A stretch of DNA of 64,000 bases, taken from NCBI GenBank assembly GCA_963693085.1, contig OY856409.1:507709803-507773802 (forward strand), read 5' to 3'. How positions within the stretch are numbered: the stretch's first letter is position 1; every line of letters starts with the position of its first letter. Position numbers and translations under genes: made by a program. Positions 11,001 to 25,000 of the stretch are shown here, in pieces. The notes under the pieces were generated by a model, which saw only the letters and a program-made list of their open reading frames with translations, searched no databases and was not told the origin of the DNA. This stretch comes from Alisma plantago-aquatica. Its lineage: Eukaryota > Streptophyta > Magnoliopsida > Alismatales > Alismataceae.

Positions 11001-13563
11001 TTTGGATGACCTCCAAACGGTGTTGAGACCGTTTGCCCATCATATCACTCAAATCCAAGCCATCCAATTAAGGTTTGGATCATTGGATTGATCACCAAAT
11101 TAGCATTGCATTGTATAACAGCTTGGTACCTTTAGACCTTCAAACACCTAACCATACTCAACCCTAGACCTCCAAACGGTCTTCGGTGACCACCAAACGG
11201 TCTTGAGACCGTTTGGATGAGCTCCAAACGGTCTTGAGACCGTTTGGCCCATCCAACCTTTGGATTCTAGTGAACAATCATCATGGATTGGTCTATCGAG
11301 TTGATCAACAGATCAGCACTACATTGCAATATGATTAGTACCTTTGGACCTTCAATTGGTCAACTATACTTGACGCCAGACCTCCAAACGGTCTTGGGTG
11401 GATCCCCAAACGGTCTTGAGACCGTTTGGGTGATCCCCAAACGGTCTTGAAACCGTTTGGGCTACTCAACCCAAAATCTCAACTTAACTCATTGGAATTT
11501 CAGCACTGTTTTCAATTAGGGTTTGCCTAATTGAATAGCCTTCAACACATGATTCCTTGGGAGTTAATCCCTCAAATTCGGTGAGTCATTATATCACATC
11601 ATTAGGAACAGTAATACCAAACGGTCAATGCTTGGTCAACGCACTCAAACGGTCTTGAGACCGTTTGCCCAAAAAGTTCAATTAAATCAGATTGAAAATC
11701 AGCACTTAATCCAATTAGGTTTCCCTAATTGATTAGGCTTCAACTCACGATGCCTTTGTATTTTATCCCTCAAATATGGAGGGTTATTAATAAACATAAT
11801 TATGAACAGGAATCCCAAACGGTCAATGCTTGGTCAACCATCTCAAATGGTATTGAAACCGTTTGCTCAACCATGTCAAGTTAATCAGGTTGAAAACCAG
11901 CACATAATTCAATCCGATTTCCTAATTGATTGGTCTTCAACTCTCGATTCCTTTGGATTTAATCCCTAACATTTTGAGGGTTATCATCCTACATAATTAG
12001 GAACAAAATTCCCAAACGTTCAACGCTTTGTCAACCATCTCAAACGGTCTTGAAACCGTTTGCTCCCAAACGGTTTCAAACCATTTGCCCTTAAACGGTT
12101 TGCTGAAACCGCATAGCCAATCAAATTAAAACGATTTGGAGTAGCTATCAAAACGGTTTTTCTTGGTAATTTTCTTTGGATAAGCATCTAGGATGATGTC
12201 ATCATCCCCTTCCTTCGAACAACCAAGAACAGCAACCGTTCTTGATGGAAATTGCAGCAAGAAACAAGAGTGCATCAAATTGAAGAAATCAATCAACAAA
12301 GCATAGAGAATTGATGCAATAGCAATGTTTAAGGGTTTAAGTAATAAAACCCGCCTCCAATTGAGCTCCAAAGCTCCAAGCTCACTCCATTAATGGTGGA
12401 TTAAGCTCTTGCAACTCCCCCTAGGCTCGTCCTCAAGCTTTTGATTGTAAAAGTTGGCTAGGGTTGAAGAGGAGATCGAAATAAGAAGGAATCCATAATT
12501 TATTTTCGATTTCCACCATGAAATCAAGGAGAACGAAGGTCAAGAGCTTACCCACAGGTTGGGGTTCGTCCTCCTGGTCTTCCCTAGCTTCCTTGGTCGG
12601 TTTCCAAGCTAAGAGAAGAAGTGGGGTCGAAATAGCCTTTCATTTGGCTAGGAAAAGGCCTTTTTATAAAAATTCAATGAAAGAGAAAATGCATTATTAA
12701 AATGCATTTAATTCCAAAATTGGTGCCGCCTCTCCCCCCTTCAAATTCTCCTCAAAATCCTTAAGGACGAGGCTATCTTCATTGCCTCTTATTCCTCTCC
12801 ATTATCCATGATTTAAAGAAAATCAAACTAAGCACCTTAATGCTTATTATATTAATATCCATATGTGAGTGGGTTTTCTTTTCCTTATAATAATGGTGAG
12901 TGGAATTTCACCTACTTAGGATATTTTTGTTCCATATCTTGGCAAAGGAACTTCCATCCTTATTCAAAATCAACCCAAAACATTTTGGTTAAAAGCCCTT
13001 TAATTATTTTTATTCATTTTTGCCCTAAATCGAATTAGGGTTTCAATTAGGCATTAATATTGATTATTTTAATATCAAGATTCTCTCTCCTCCAACTTAA
13101 TTCAAATGAAGAACCCCTCTCATTTTATTTGCTCTACATGATGCCAAGAAACATTAGGGACCTTGTTGAAGTGTTAATTTGCATATTGAACCCTAGATTT
13201 TGGGTAAATTGCACTTTACTCCAAAACTAGGTTTTAATGCACAACATTGTCCGACAAGCTCTATCTTGGTGTCCAGGCTTGTGGAAACCATACTACTACA
13301 TCATATGCATCCTTATGATGTCTCAACATCAGAGGAACATCTTATCATATGCAATTTGCAAGTTAACCCCTCAACTTGGGTAATTTGCACTTTAGTCCAA
13401 AACAAGCAATCATTGCTTTAACATTGTTCAAACAGGACCAAAATTGAAACATAAGTTCCTCATGAGCCCTAATTACTTTTCACAGGATAAGTACAAGCAT
13501 ATAATCAACTTTGTTAAGCAAAACTCCTGGGGTTAGAACATAACCCAGGTCAGGGATGTTACA
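8062..13563 (-). repeat. Giant LTR, copy 2 (5502 bp)
   Basis: Same ends and internal repeats as copy 1. It is 3 bp shorter because GAT is missing in the minisatellite near 10213. It shares some variants only with copy 3 (for example GCAAATATGC near 8844) and others with copies 3 and 4 but not 1 (CCGCTCATAC near 8909). That pattern shows exchange between units rather than a simple tree. Confidence 0.93.
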
Positions 13564-13578
13564 AATTATCCACCCCTT
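13564..13578 (-). other. Polypurine tract of unit 3
   Basis: AAGGGGTGGATAATT on the minus strand, abutting the start of LTR copy 2. Confidence 0.75.
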
Positions 13579-13696
13579 ATAAGGATTTCGTCCCCGAAAT
13601 CATCAACAAAACATTAAGAGAAAAGAGTAGGATATTTCCTCCTCAACTCCCGGATCTATTAACACAAAAACGAAGCAGGATAAAGACATATCAGAA

Positions 13697-14935
13697 TTAA
13701 AGTAATTCCATCTGACCTGTCACAACCTGAGGGTTGACTACTGCTTCAGACTGGTTCATAGCATAGAGCCTAGTCGTTGCCTGCTGTTGGCCATGTGCTC
13801 TATTATTGGACGCAGAAGATCCCGCCTGGGATGCTTGTCCACGTCCTCGGGTACCACTAGAAAACTACTTTCTCTGAGAACCTTGCTGACTTTGTCTCAG
13901 GGGTTGATTCACCACAGCATTCCCCGTTGGGCAATCCCTTGCCAGATGACCTACTAGTCCACATCGATGACAAGTTCTATTCTCTAGGTGTGGTCTAGGG
14001 GGTCAAGTTACTGACATAGAAGCTGAACTGTGAGCTTCCTTTGGTGGTGTAGGCACAGAATACCTTGGTTTCTTGAAACTCCCAACACTATGCCCTTAAA
14101 ACTGTGGGTATTCCTTCTTACCCTTAGTTTGTCACTTCTCAACTATAGATCTCTCTATGCGTCTTACAGACTCCACACAAGTTGCAAACCTCTCCCAGTT
14201 CTCCAGAGCAGACACCGGAGTGGTTAATTCAGTGTTCAACCCCTTCTCGACTCGATGAATTCTTTCCTCATCATTGGATGCCATGTGCAGACAAAACCGC
14301 AACAACTCCATGAACCTAGCCTCATACTCACTAATGTTCATAGGTCCTTGTTTAATTCTCTCAAACTGGGATATCTTCTCATCTAGAAATGTCTTAGGAA
14401 AGTATCTAGTGACAAATGCACACCTGAATTCATCCCATCCAATCACAACTCTAGGTCTTTTGCCCTCCTCAATGGTCCACCAGTGTCCAGCACTCCCTTT
14501 CAGGAGATATACAGCATGCCTAACCCTCTCATCATCAGGTATCATGAGGATTCTGAAGGCTTTCTCTAATTCAGTCAACCATAGGTCAGCATCTGTTGGA
14601 TCAGCTGTACCATCATACTCTAATGCTCCTACCCTCTTCATCCTTTCAAAGGTCTTGCCGGCACCATGTCTTTCATCATGGGGTGGTGCCCTGGGTGCAG
14701 GTACTGGCATTCTATCTGTCATGTGGGTCATAGCTGCCATAAACTGTCCGAACATAGTCTGAAAGGCTAGGTTCCCCATATCAGCTGGGTTGAACTGGGG
14801 TTGATCAGGTACAATTTCCTCCCTGTCCTGGTCTCTTGCACCTCTTCCCGGTGCAGCCACACTGCTCTCAGCAGCGTGTTCATCGTGTGATCCAGACATC
14901 TTTAGTTCTTCTTCTCCTATATGAGCAGAAGACAC
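13697..14935 (-). pseudogene. gag remnant, unit 3
   Basis: Same gag-like frame as the other units, 267 codons from MSSAHIG to the first stop. In-frame stops are TGA (14132-14134), TAA (14096-14098), TGA (14003-14005, common to all units) and TAG (13865-13867). The gag core motifs (LWLTELEKAFRILMIPDDER, ISQFERIKQGPMNISEYEAR) are intact. Substitutions such as E-to-A before FVTRYFP are private to this copy. Dead as a continuous frame. Confidence 0.88.
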
Positions 14936-15013
14936 TATCAGATAAACTGGAAGACACTTAGAACAGACTCAACTACCTTAATCCTATGTCTCTGTTGACT
15001 CAGCGAACCTAGA

Positions 15014-15025
15014 GCTCTGATACCA
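15014..15025 (-). other. Primer-binding site, unit 3
   Basis: TGGTATCAGAGC on the minus strand beside LTR copy 3. Confidence 0.93.
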
Positions 15026-15031
15026 CTAAAT

Positions 15032-18000
15032 TGTCATGACACCCGCCATCATTTAATATAACAAGTGTCATTAACAATAATAAAACTTGCGGAAGCAAAT
15101 CAGTTGCAGCGGATTAGCAAAAATCAGTGAAAATTAAAACCATTTGCAAAGAGATCCATTCACAGGAAAACTCTTTCATTCAAAACCAAAGTAAAACCTT
15201 ACATCCTGGTTCATATATACATCTCATGTACTATTACTTCTCGAGGAATACAAACATCAACTACTCTGTCTTAACTGTACACAGGTAGTATAAAACCCTC
15301 GAGGCTTAAAGCCAAAATCTCAGATCGATCCATCAAAACATTACTCCTAGGACCTGAGAGTACAGAGATGACTCATAGGACTTTCTATATACAACTTGAC
15401 AGCTCATATCCCCACCTGGGATTTACTGCTGTCCCTGCTACTGCTGCTGCTGCTCTTCCTCTGTAATAGGTTCCTTGCCTTTTCGTCGGCGGTTACCTAA
15501 AAATGTTGATCCCACGGGGTTGAGACAATATGTAAATTGCCCCAGCGAGAGATATAACTCTCTGCCAAAAACATTGTTATTGTTGATAATAGAATAACAC
15601 TGAGCAGTAGAATTATATTTACTCAACAACAGGTAAATCATTGAATAAGATATGCAGAGCAGTATTCTCTATGCAATCATTTCAATTATAACTTGATTAA
15701 GCAGCAAGTCATTCATTTAAGAAGGAATATGAAGAACATGTATATCATTTATCCAACTATGATATAATAGACCATGTATCATCAACCATTAATTCTCGCT
15801 ATTCAACCCTAAGCAAATATGCTACACGGCTGATTACGTTTTACAATCATACTTATGCCCTGAGGAGATGAGGTATACCGCTCATACTCCAACCGACCAC
15901 GGTTACGTAAAGCATCGGTACCACACATAGGTCAATGGAAGAGCCAGATTCCCATGACCTCAACTATCTCGGTCAGTACGAGATAACATGCAGGACATCT
16001 TGTGTCTTTGCTAGATAGCTTTCCAGGGTATACTGGCAACATCGCTATTAGAGTTATAGCCCATAGCATATACTCTCTTCAGGATATGGCCCGTAGCCAA
16101 TGCCTGGTATTATTTTGTGGAGCCATGGCCCGTAGCCTTGCTCTTATTGGGGTATGGTCCATAACCAATCTCGTTCATAGGATATAGCCTGTAGCAATGC
16201 CTATGGGGCATAAGGATATAGTTGCCCAATTAACACCACATATTCAAAAATATGTGTTCCGAGTAAACTCGTTTCACCATTCAACTAATTTTGACGCTGA
16301 TGGATCTGTGATCAGGGCAACTGCATTATATGGTATCGCTTGATTAATTAAGTACATTATCATATTCTTTTAGCATCAGCCAAGTTTCCAAACATAACTT
16401 AATAAGACAAATGCTATAAAGAAAACATGTACTATTTCCATTAATCACTTCTCAGTCTTTATAAGACATGGGGATCTCAGTCCCTCATTTCAATACTGGG
16501 AATTTTCATTCCTTTGCAACTCAATGCCATAATCATATGGTTCTCGGTATTCAAACCCTTAGCTCATCATTGAGCATTATTACCACTTTTTCAGGTAATT
16601 ATCACCTTCAGGTCACCTGACCAAGGTAAATATGATGCTTATTACATCAAAATCTTCTCATGGCACTTAAGGCCCATTACTTCTCTTATTACCTCATACT
16701 AGGCAATAAGGTATAGCATGGCACATAAGGCCCAATAAACAATGTCAATACATAAAATGTCATAGCTCATACCTAGCTATGTTCATCATCACATCATACC
16801 TGCATGGTTAGTACAGATGATAATACATCAATTTCATATCAGCACCATGCAAAACAATATATAACATCATTATTCAAGGGTAACACCACTATTCCCTTAC
16901 CAGGGTTAGGGTTTCCCATTTCTCATTAATTCAGACCCTCTTGAGTTAACCAACTTTATCTTGTATTAAGGTATTTCCCCTCTTAATACATTCCATCACA
17001 GAATACTCACCCTTAGCATATAATGCATAGGCCACATGTTAGAATTGTCCAGCTATCTCACATGATATGGACTTATCTTGGTTTAAGGCATAACTTTATT
17101 ATAAAGTTGCCTATAAACAATCGCAATGATACACCCTCAACTAGGGTTTCACAAGGTTACACCCTCAACCAGGGTTCACAATGATACACCCTCCACTAGG
17201 GTTTCACAAGGATACACCCTCAACTAGGGTTCACAATGATACACCCTCCACTAGGGTTTCACAAGGATACACCCTCAACTAGGGTTTACTAACATCCTAA
17301 TTAGTGATTTCACATGTAGACAACCTCTTGTTAAGGTTATACATTGAATCAGCCTCAATTAGGGTTTACATCATGTATTGGGTCCATGCATTTGTTATGC
17401 ATTAATGACTAGTACCATTAAAGGTATCTCCCACCTAATCACATTAGGTTTTCAAAAAGGTTTGATCAATTAGACCTTCAATAACATGAGGTATCCAATT
17501 GAATTAACCAAATTGAACCACACTCAATTCTAATCAATGGAACTTCAACCAATTGGATCATCAACTCAATCATCATTTGAATCATGGCTCACCCCTCAAT
17601 TGGGACTTCAATTATGGTCTGATCTCAATGGGATTAGGGTTTATAAACACCAATTAGAGCTTTGAAGTTGATCATCAATCATGCTACTAATTGTGTTTCA
17701 ATTGATTGCATTGGACCTTCAACCATTGAATTCATGGAACCAATCATCAATTGGACCTATGACCATACTTCAATTGAGTTTAATAGGTCAACCTTCAACT
17801 AATTTGACCCTCAGTTGACCCTCAATTGGTCATCAATTAGGGCTTGATTCAATTGAATTAGGGTTTGGAATTGAAGATCCAACAACACTCATCAATGCAA
17901 GATTGGTTACTTTGAAACTATTGAACCATTATACAAATTGGGTATGACCTGACCCCAAACGGTCTTGAGGTCGTTTGGATGACCTCCAAACGGTGTTGAG

Positions 18001-20536
18001 ACCGTTTGCCCATCATATCACTCAAATCCAAGCCATCCAATTAAGGTTTGGATCTTTGGATTGATCACCAAATTAGCATTGCATTGTATAACAGCTTGGT
18101 ACCTTTAGACCTTCAAACACCTAACCATACTCAACCCTAGACCTCCAAATGGTTTTCGGTGACCACCAAACGGTCTTGAGACCGTTTGGATGAGCTCCAA
18201 ACGGTCTTGAGACCGTTTGGCCCATCCAACCTTTGGATTCTAGTGAACAATCATCATGGATTGGTCTATCGAGTTGATCAACAGATCAGCACTACATTGC
18301 AATATGATTAGTACCTTTGGACCTTCGATTGGTCAACTATACTTGACCCCAGACCTCCAAACGGTCTTGGGTGGATCCCCAAATGGTCTTGAGACCGTTT
18401 GGGTGATCCCCAAACGGTCTTGAAACCGTTTGGGCTAATCAACCCAAAATCTCAACTTAACTCATTGGAATTTCAGCACTGTTTTCAATTAGGGTTTGCC
18501 TAATTGAATAGCCTTCAACTCATGATTCCTTGGGAGTTAATCCCTCAAATTCGGTGAGTCATTATATCACATCATTAGGAACAGTAATACCAAACGGTCA
18601 ACACTTTGTCAACGCACTCAAATGGTCTTGAGACCGTTTGCCCAAAAAGTTCAATTAAATCAGATTGAAAATCAGCACTTAATCCAATTAGGTTTCCCTA
18701 ATTGATTAGGCTTCAACTCACGATTCCTTTGTAGTTAATCCCTCAAATATGGAGGGTTATTAATAAACATAATTATGAACAGGAATCCCAAACGGTCAAC
18801 ACTTGGTCAACCATCTCAAATGGTCTTGAAACCGTTTTCTCAACCTGGTCAAGTTAATCAGGTTGAAAATCAGCACATAATTCAATCCGATTTCCTAATT
18901 GATTGGTCTTCAACTCTCGATTCCTTTGGATTTAATCCCTAACATTTGTAGGGTTATCATCCTACATAATTAGGAACAAAATTCCCAAACGTTCAACGCT
19001 TGGTCAACCATCTCAAATGGTCTTGAAACCGTTTGCTCCCAAACGGTTTCAAACCATTTGCCCTTAAACGGTTTGCTGAAACCGCATAGCCAATCAAATT
19101 AAAACGATTTGGAGTAGCTATCAAAACGGTTTTTCTTGGTAATTTTCTTTGGATTAGCATCTAGGATGATGTCATCATCCCCTTCCTTCGAACAACCAAG
19201 AACAGCAACCGTTCTTGATGGAAATTGCAGCAAGAAACAAGAGTGCATCAAATTGAAGAAATCAATCAACAAAGCATAGAGAATTGATGCAATAGAAATG
19301 TTTAAGGGTTTAAGTAATAAAACCCGCCTCCAATTGAGCTCCAAAGCTCCAAGCTCACTCCATTAATGGTGGATGAAGCTCTTGCAACTCCCCCTAGGCT
19401 CGTCCTCAAGCTTTTGATTGCAAAAGTTGGCTAGGGTTGAAGAGGAGATCGAAATAAGAAGGAATCCATAATTTATTTTCGATTTCCACCATGAAATCAA
19501 GGAGAACGAAGGTCAAGAGCTTACCCACAGGTTGGGGTTCGTCCTCCTGGTCTTCCCTAGATTCCTTGGTCGGTTTCCAAGCTAAGAGAAGAAGTGGGGT
19601 CGAAATAGCCTTTCATTTGGCTAGGAAAAGGCCTTTTTATAAAAATTCAATGAAAGAGAAAATGCATTATTAAAATGCATTTAATTCCAAAATTGGTGCC
19701 GCCTCTCCCCCCTTCAAATTCTCCTCAAAATCCTTAAGGACGAGGCTATCTTCAGTGCCTCTTATTCCTCTCCATTATCCATGATTTAAAGAAAATCAAA
19801 CTAAGCACCTTAATGCTTATTATATTAATATCCATATGTGAGTGGGTTTTCTTTTCCTTATAATAATGGTGAGTGGAATTTCACCTACTTAGGATATTTT
19901 TGTTCCATATCTTGGCAAAGGAACTTCCATCCTTATTCAAAATCAACCCAAAACATTTTGGTTAAAAGCCCTTTAATTATTTTTATTTATTTTTGCCCTA
20001 AATCGAATTAGGGTTTCAATTAGGCATTAATATTGATTATTTTAATATCAAGATTCTCTCTCCTCCAACTTAATTCAAATGAAGAACCCCTCTCATTTTA
20101 TTTGCTCTACATGATGCCAAGAAACATTAGGGACCTTGTTGAAGTGTTAATTTGCATATTGAACCCTAGATTTTGGGTAAATTGCACTTTACTCCAAAAC
20201 TAGGTTTTAATGCACAACATTGTCCGACAAGCTCTATCTTGGTGTCCAGGCTTGTGGAAACCATACTACTACATCATATGCATCCTTATGATGTCTCAAC
20301 ATCAGAGGAACATCTTATCATATGCAATTTGCAAGTTAACCCCTCAACTTGGGTAATTTGCACTTTAGTCCAAAACAAGCAATCATTGCTTTAACATTGT
20401 TCAAACAGGACCAAAATTGAAACATAAGTTCCTCATGAGCCCTAATTACTTTTCACAGGATAAGTACAAGCATATAATCAACTTTGTTAAGCAAAACTCC
20501 TGGGGTTAGAACATAACCCAGGTCAGGGATGTTACA
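15032..20536 (-). repeat. Giant LTR, copy 3 (5505 bp)
   Basis: Same ends and layout as copy 1. The terminal TGTCATGACA carries a C-to-T change relative to TGTCACGACA in the other three copies. Several CAAACGG half-sites have become CAAATGG (for example near 18144, 18381 and 18619), consistent with deamination of methylated CpG. Confidence 0.93.
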
Positions 20537-20551
20537 AATTATCCACCCCTT
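20537..20551 (-). other. Polypurine tract of unit 4
   Basis: AAGGGGTGGATAATT on the minus strand, abutting the start of LTR copy 3. Confidence 0.75.
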
Positions 20552-20669
20552 ATAAGGATTTCGTCCCCGAAATCATCAACAAAACATTAAGAGAAAAGAG
20601 TAGGATATTTCCTCCTCAACTCCCGGATCTATTAACACAAAAACGAAGCAGGATAAAGACATATCAGAA

Positions 20670-21908
20670 TTAAAGTAATTCCATCTGACCTGTCACAACC
20701 TGAGGGTTGACTACTGCTTCAGACTGGTTCATAGCATAGAGCCTAGTCGTTGCCTGCTGTTGGCCCTGCGCTCTATTATTGGACGCAGAAGATCCCACCT
20801 GGGATGCTTGTCCACGTCCTCGGGTACCACTAGAAAACTGCTTTCTCTGAGAACCTTGCTGACTTTGTCTCAGGGGTTGATTCACCACAGCATTCCCCGT
20901 TGGGCAATCCCTTGCCAGATGACCTACTAGTCCACATCGATGACAAGTTCTATTCTCTAGGTGTGGTCTAGGGGGTCAAGTTACTGACATAGAAGCTAAA
21001 CTGTGAGATTCCTTTGGTGGTGTAGGCACATAATACCTTGGTTTCTTGAAACTCCCAGCACTATGCCCTTGAAACTGTGGGTATTCCTTCTTACCCTTAG
21101 TTTGTCGCTTCTCAACTATAGATCTCTCTATGCGTCTTACAGACTCCACAAAAGTTGTAAACCTCTCCCAGTTCTCCAGAGCAGACACCGGAGTGGTTAA
21201 TTCAGCATTCAACCCCTTCTCGACTCGCCGAATTCTTTCCTCATCATTGGATGCCATGTGCAGACAAAACCGCAACAACTCCATGAACCTAGCCTCATAC
21301 TCACTAATGTTCATAGGTCCTTGTTTAATTCTCTCAAATTGGGATATCTTCTCATCTAGAAATGTCTTAGGAAAGTATCTAGTGACAAATTCACACCTGA
21401 ATTCATCCCATCCAATCACAAATCTAGGTCTTTTGCCCTCCTCAATGGTCCACCAGTGTCCAGCACTCCCTTTCAGGAGATATACAGCATGCCTAACCCT
21501 CTCATCATCAGGTATCATGAGGATTCTAAAGGCTTTCTCTAATTCAGTCAACCATAGGTCAGCATCTGCTGGATCAGCTGTACCAGCATACTCTAATGCT
21601 CCTACCCTCTTCAGCCTTTCAAAGGTCTTGCCGGCACCATGTCTTTCATCATGGGGTGGTGCCCTGGGTGCAGGTACTGGCATTCTATCCGTCATGTGGG
21701 TCATAGCTTCCATAAATTGCCTGAACATAGTTTGAAAGGCTGGGTTCCCCATATCAGCTGGGATGAACTGGGGTTGATCAGGTACAGGTTCCTCCCTGTC
21801 CTGGTCTCTTGCACCTCTTCCCGGTGTAGCCACACTGCTCTCAGCAGCGTGTTCATCGTGTGATCCAGACATCTTTAGTTCTTCTTCTCCTATATGAGCA
21901 GAAGACAC
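20670..21908 (-). pseudogene. gag, unit 4: least damaged copy, one in-frame TGA
   Basis: Gag-like frame of about 412 codons on the minus strand, interrupted only by one TGA (20976-20978). The first 310 codons hold an acidic N-terminus (DQDREEPVPDQPQF), then the Retrotrans_gag-type core (LWLTELEKAFRILMIPDDER; HWWTIEEGKRPRFVIGWDEF; ISQFERIKQGPMNISEYEAR), then a basic segment (KRQTKGKKEYPQFQG). After the TGA the same frame continues into a CX2CX4HX4C zinc knuckle (CHRCGLVGHLARDC) and a Q/S/G-rich tail ending MELL before TAA. The TGA sits where other units have it too, so it predates the array. Reading: either an inherited inactivating mutation (a CGA Arg codon is one step away) or, less likely, a readthrough codon separating capsid and nucleocapsid. 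No protease or RT follows; the polypurine tract lies about 120 bp downstream. Confidence 0.9.
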
Positions 21909-21986
21909 TATCAGATAAATTGGAAGACACTTAGAACAGACTCAACTACCTTAATCCTATGTATCTGTAGACTCAGCGAACCTAGA

Positions 21987-21998
21987 GCTCTGATACCA
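21987..21998 (-). other. Primer-binding site, unit 4
   Basis: TGGTATCAGAGC on the minus strand beside LTR copy 4, the upstream (5') LTR of the array. Confidence 0.93.
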
Positions 21999-22004
21999 CT
22001 AAAT

Positions 22005-25000
22005 TGTCACGACACCCGCCATCATTTAATATAACAAATGTCATTAACAATAATAAAACATGCGGAAGCAAATCAGTTGCAGCGGATTAGCAAAAATCAG
22101 TGAAAATTAAAACCATGTGCAAAGAGATCCATTCACAGGAAAACTCTTTCATTCAGAACCAAAGTAAAACCTTACATCCTGGTTCATATATACATCTCAT
22201 GTACTATTACTTCTCGAGGAATACAAACATCAACTACTCTGTCTTAACTGTAGACAGGTAGTATAAAACCCTCGAGGCTTAAAGCCAAAATCTCAGATCG
22301 ATCCATCAAAACATTACTCCTAGGACCTGAGAGTACAAAGACGACTCATAAGACTTTCTATATACAACTTGACAACTCATATCCCCACCTAGGATTTACT
22401 GCTGTCCCTGCTACTGCTGCTGCTGCTCTTCCTCTATAATAGGTTCGTTGCCTTTTCGTCGGCGGTTACCTAAAAATGTTGATCCCACGGGGGTGAGACA
22501 ATATGTAAATTGCCCCAGCGAGAGATATAACTCTCCGCCAAAAACATTGTTATTGCTGATAATAGAATAACACTGAGCAGTAGAATTATATTTACTCAAC
22601 AGCAGGTAAATCATTGAATAAGATATGCAGAGCAGTATTCTCTATGCAATCATTTCAATTATAACTTGATTAAGCAGCAAGTCATTCATTTAAGAAGGAA
22701 TATGAAGAACATGTATATCATTTATCCAACTATGATATAATAGACCATGTATCATCAACCATTGATTCTCGCAATTCAACCCTAAGAAAATATGCTACAC
22801 GGCTGATTACGTTTTACAATCATACTTATGCCCTGAGGAGATGAGGTATACCGCTCATACTCCAACCGACCACGGTTACGTAAAGCATCGGTACCACACA
22901 TAGGTCAATGGAAGAGCCGGATTCCCATGACCTCAACTATCTCGGTCAGTACGAGATAACATGCAGGACATCTTGTGTCTCTGCTAGATAGCTTTCCAGG
23001 GTATACTGGCAACATCGCTATTAGAGTTATAGCCCATAGCATATACTCTCTTCAATATATGGCCCGTAGCCAATGCCCGGTATTATTTTGTGGAGTCATG
23101 GCCCGTAGCCATGCTCTTATTGGGGTATGGTCCGTAACCAATCCCGTTCATAGGACATAGCCCGTAGCAATGCCTATGGGGCATAAGGATATAATTGCCC
23201 AATTACCCCCACATATTCAAAAATATGCGTTCCGAGTAAACTCGTTTCACCATTCAGCTAATTCTGACGCTGATGGATCTGTGATCAGGGCAACTACATT
23301 ATATGGTATCGCTTGATTAATTAAGTACATTATCATATTGTTTTAGCATCCGCCAAGTTTCCAAACATAACTTAATAAGACAAATGCTATAAAGAAAACA
23401 TGTACTATTTCCATTAATCACTTCTCAGTCTTTATAAGACATGGGGATCTCAGTCCCTCATTTCAATACTGGGAATTTTCATTCCTTTGCAACTCAATGC
23501 CATAATCATATGGTTCTCGGTATTCAAACCCTTAGCTCATCATTGAGCATTATTACCACTTTTTCAAGTAATTATCACCTTCAGGTCACCTGACCAAGGT
23601 AAATATGATGCTTATTACATAAACATCTTCTCATGGCACTTAAGGCCCATTACTTCTCTTATTACCTCATACTAGGCAATAAGGTATAGCATGGCACATA
23701 AGGCCCAATAAACAATGTCAATACATAAAATGTCATAGCTCATACCTGGCTATGTTCATCATCACATCATACCTGCATGGTTAGTACAGATGATAATACA
23801 TCAATTTCATATCAGCACCATGCAAAACAATATATAACATCATTATTCAAGGGTAACACCACTATTCCCTTACCAGGGTTAGGGTTTCCCATTTCTCATT
23901 AATTCAGACCCTCTTGAGTTAACCAACTTTATCTTGTATTAAGGTATTTCCCCTCTTAATACATTCCATCACAGAATACTCACCCTTAGCATATAATGCA
24001 TAGGCCACATGTTAGAATTGTCCAGCTATCTCACATGATATGGACTTATCTTGGTTTAAGGCATAACTTTATTATAAAGTTGCCTATAAACAATCGCAAT
24101 GATACACCCTCAACTAGGGTTTCACAAGGTTACACCCTCAACCAGGGTTCACAATGATACACCCTCCACTAGGGTTTCATAAGGATACACCCTCAACTAG
24201 GGTTCACAATGATACACCCTCCACTAGGGTTTCACAAGGATACACCCTCAACTAGGGTTTACTAACATCCTAATTAGTGATTTCACATGTAGACAACCTC
24301 TTGTTAAGGTTATACATTGAATCATCCTCAATTAGGGTTTACATCATGTATTGGGTCCATGCATTTGTTATGCATTAATGACTAGTACCATTAAAGGTAT
24401 CTCCCACCTAATCACATTAGGTTTTCAAAAAGGTTTGATCAATTAGACCTTCAATAACATGAGGTATCCAATTGAATTAACCAAATTGAACCACACTCAA
24501 TTCTAATCAATGGAACTTCAACCAATTGGATCATCAACTCAATCATCATTTGAATCATGGCTCACCCCTCAATTGGGACTTCAATTATGGTCTGATCTCA
24601 ATGGGATTAGGGTTTATAAACACCAATTAGAGCTTTGAAGTTGATCATCAATCATGCTACTAATTGTGTTTCAATTGATTGCATTGGACCTTCAACCATT
24701 GAATTCATGGAACCAATCATCAATTGGACCTATGCCCATACTTCAATTGAGTTTAATAGGTCAACCTTCAACTAGTTTGACCCTCAGTTGACCCTCAATT
24801 GGTCATCAATTAGGGCTTGATTCAATTGAATTAGGGTTTGGAATTGAAGATCCAACAACACTCATCAATGCAAGATTGGTTACTTTGAAACTATTGAACC
24901 ATTATACAAATTGGGTATGACCTGACCCCAAACGGTCTTGAAGTCGTTTGGATGACCTCCAAACGGTCTTGAGACCGTTTTCCCATCATATCACTCAAAT

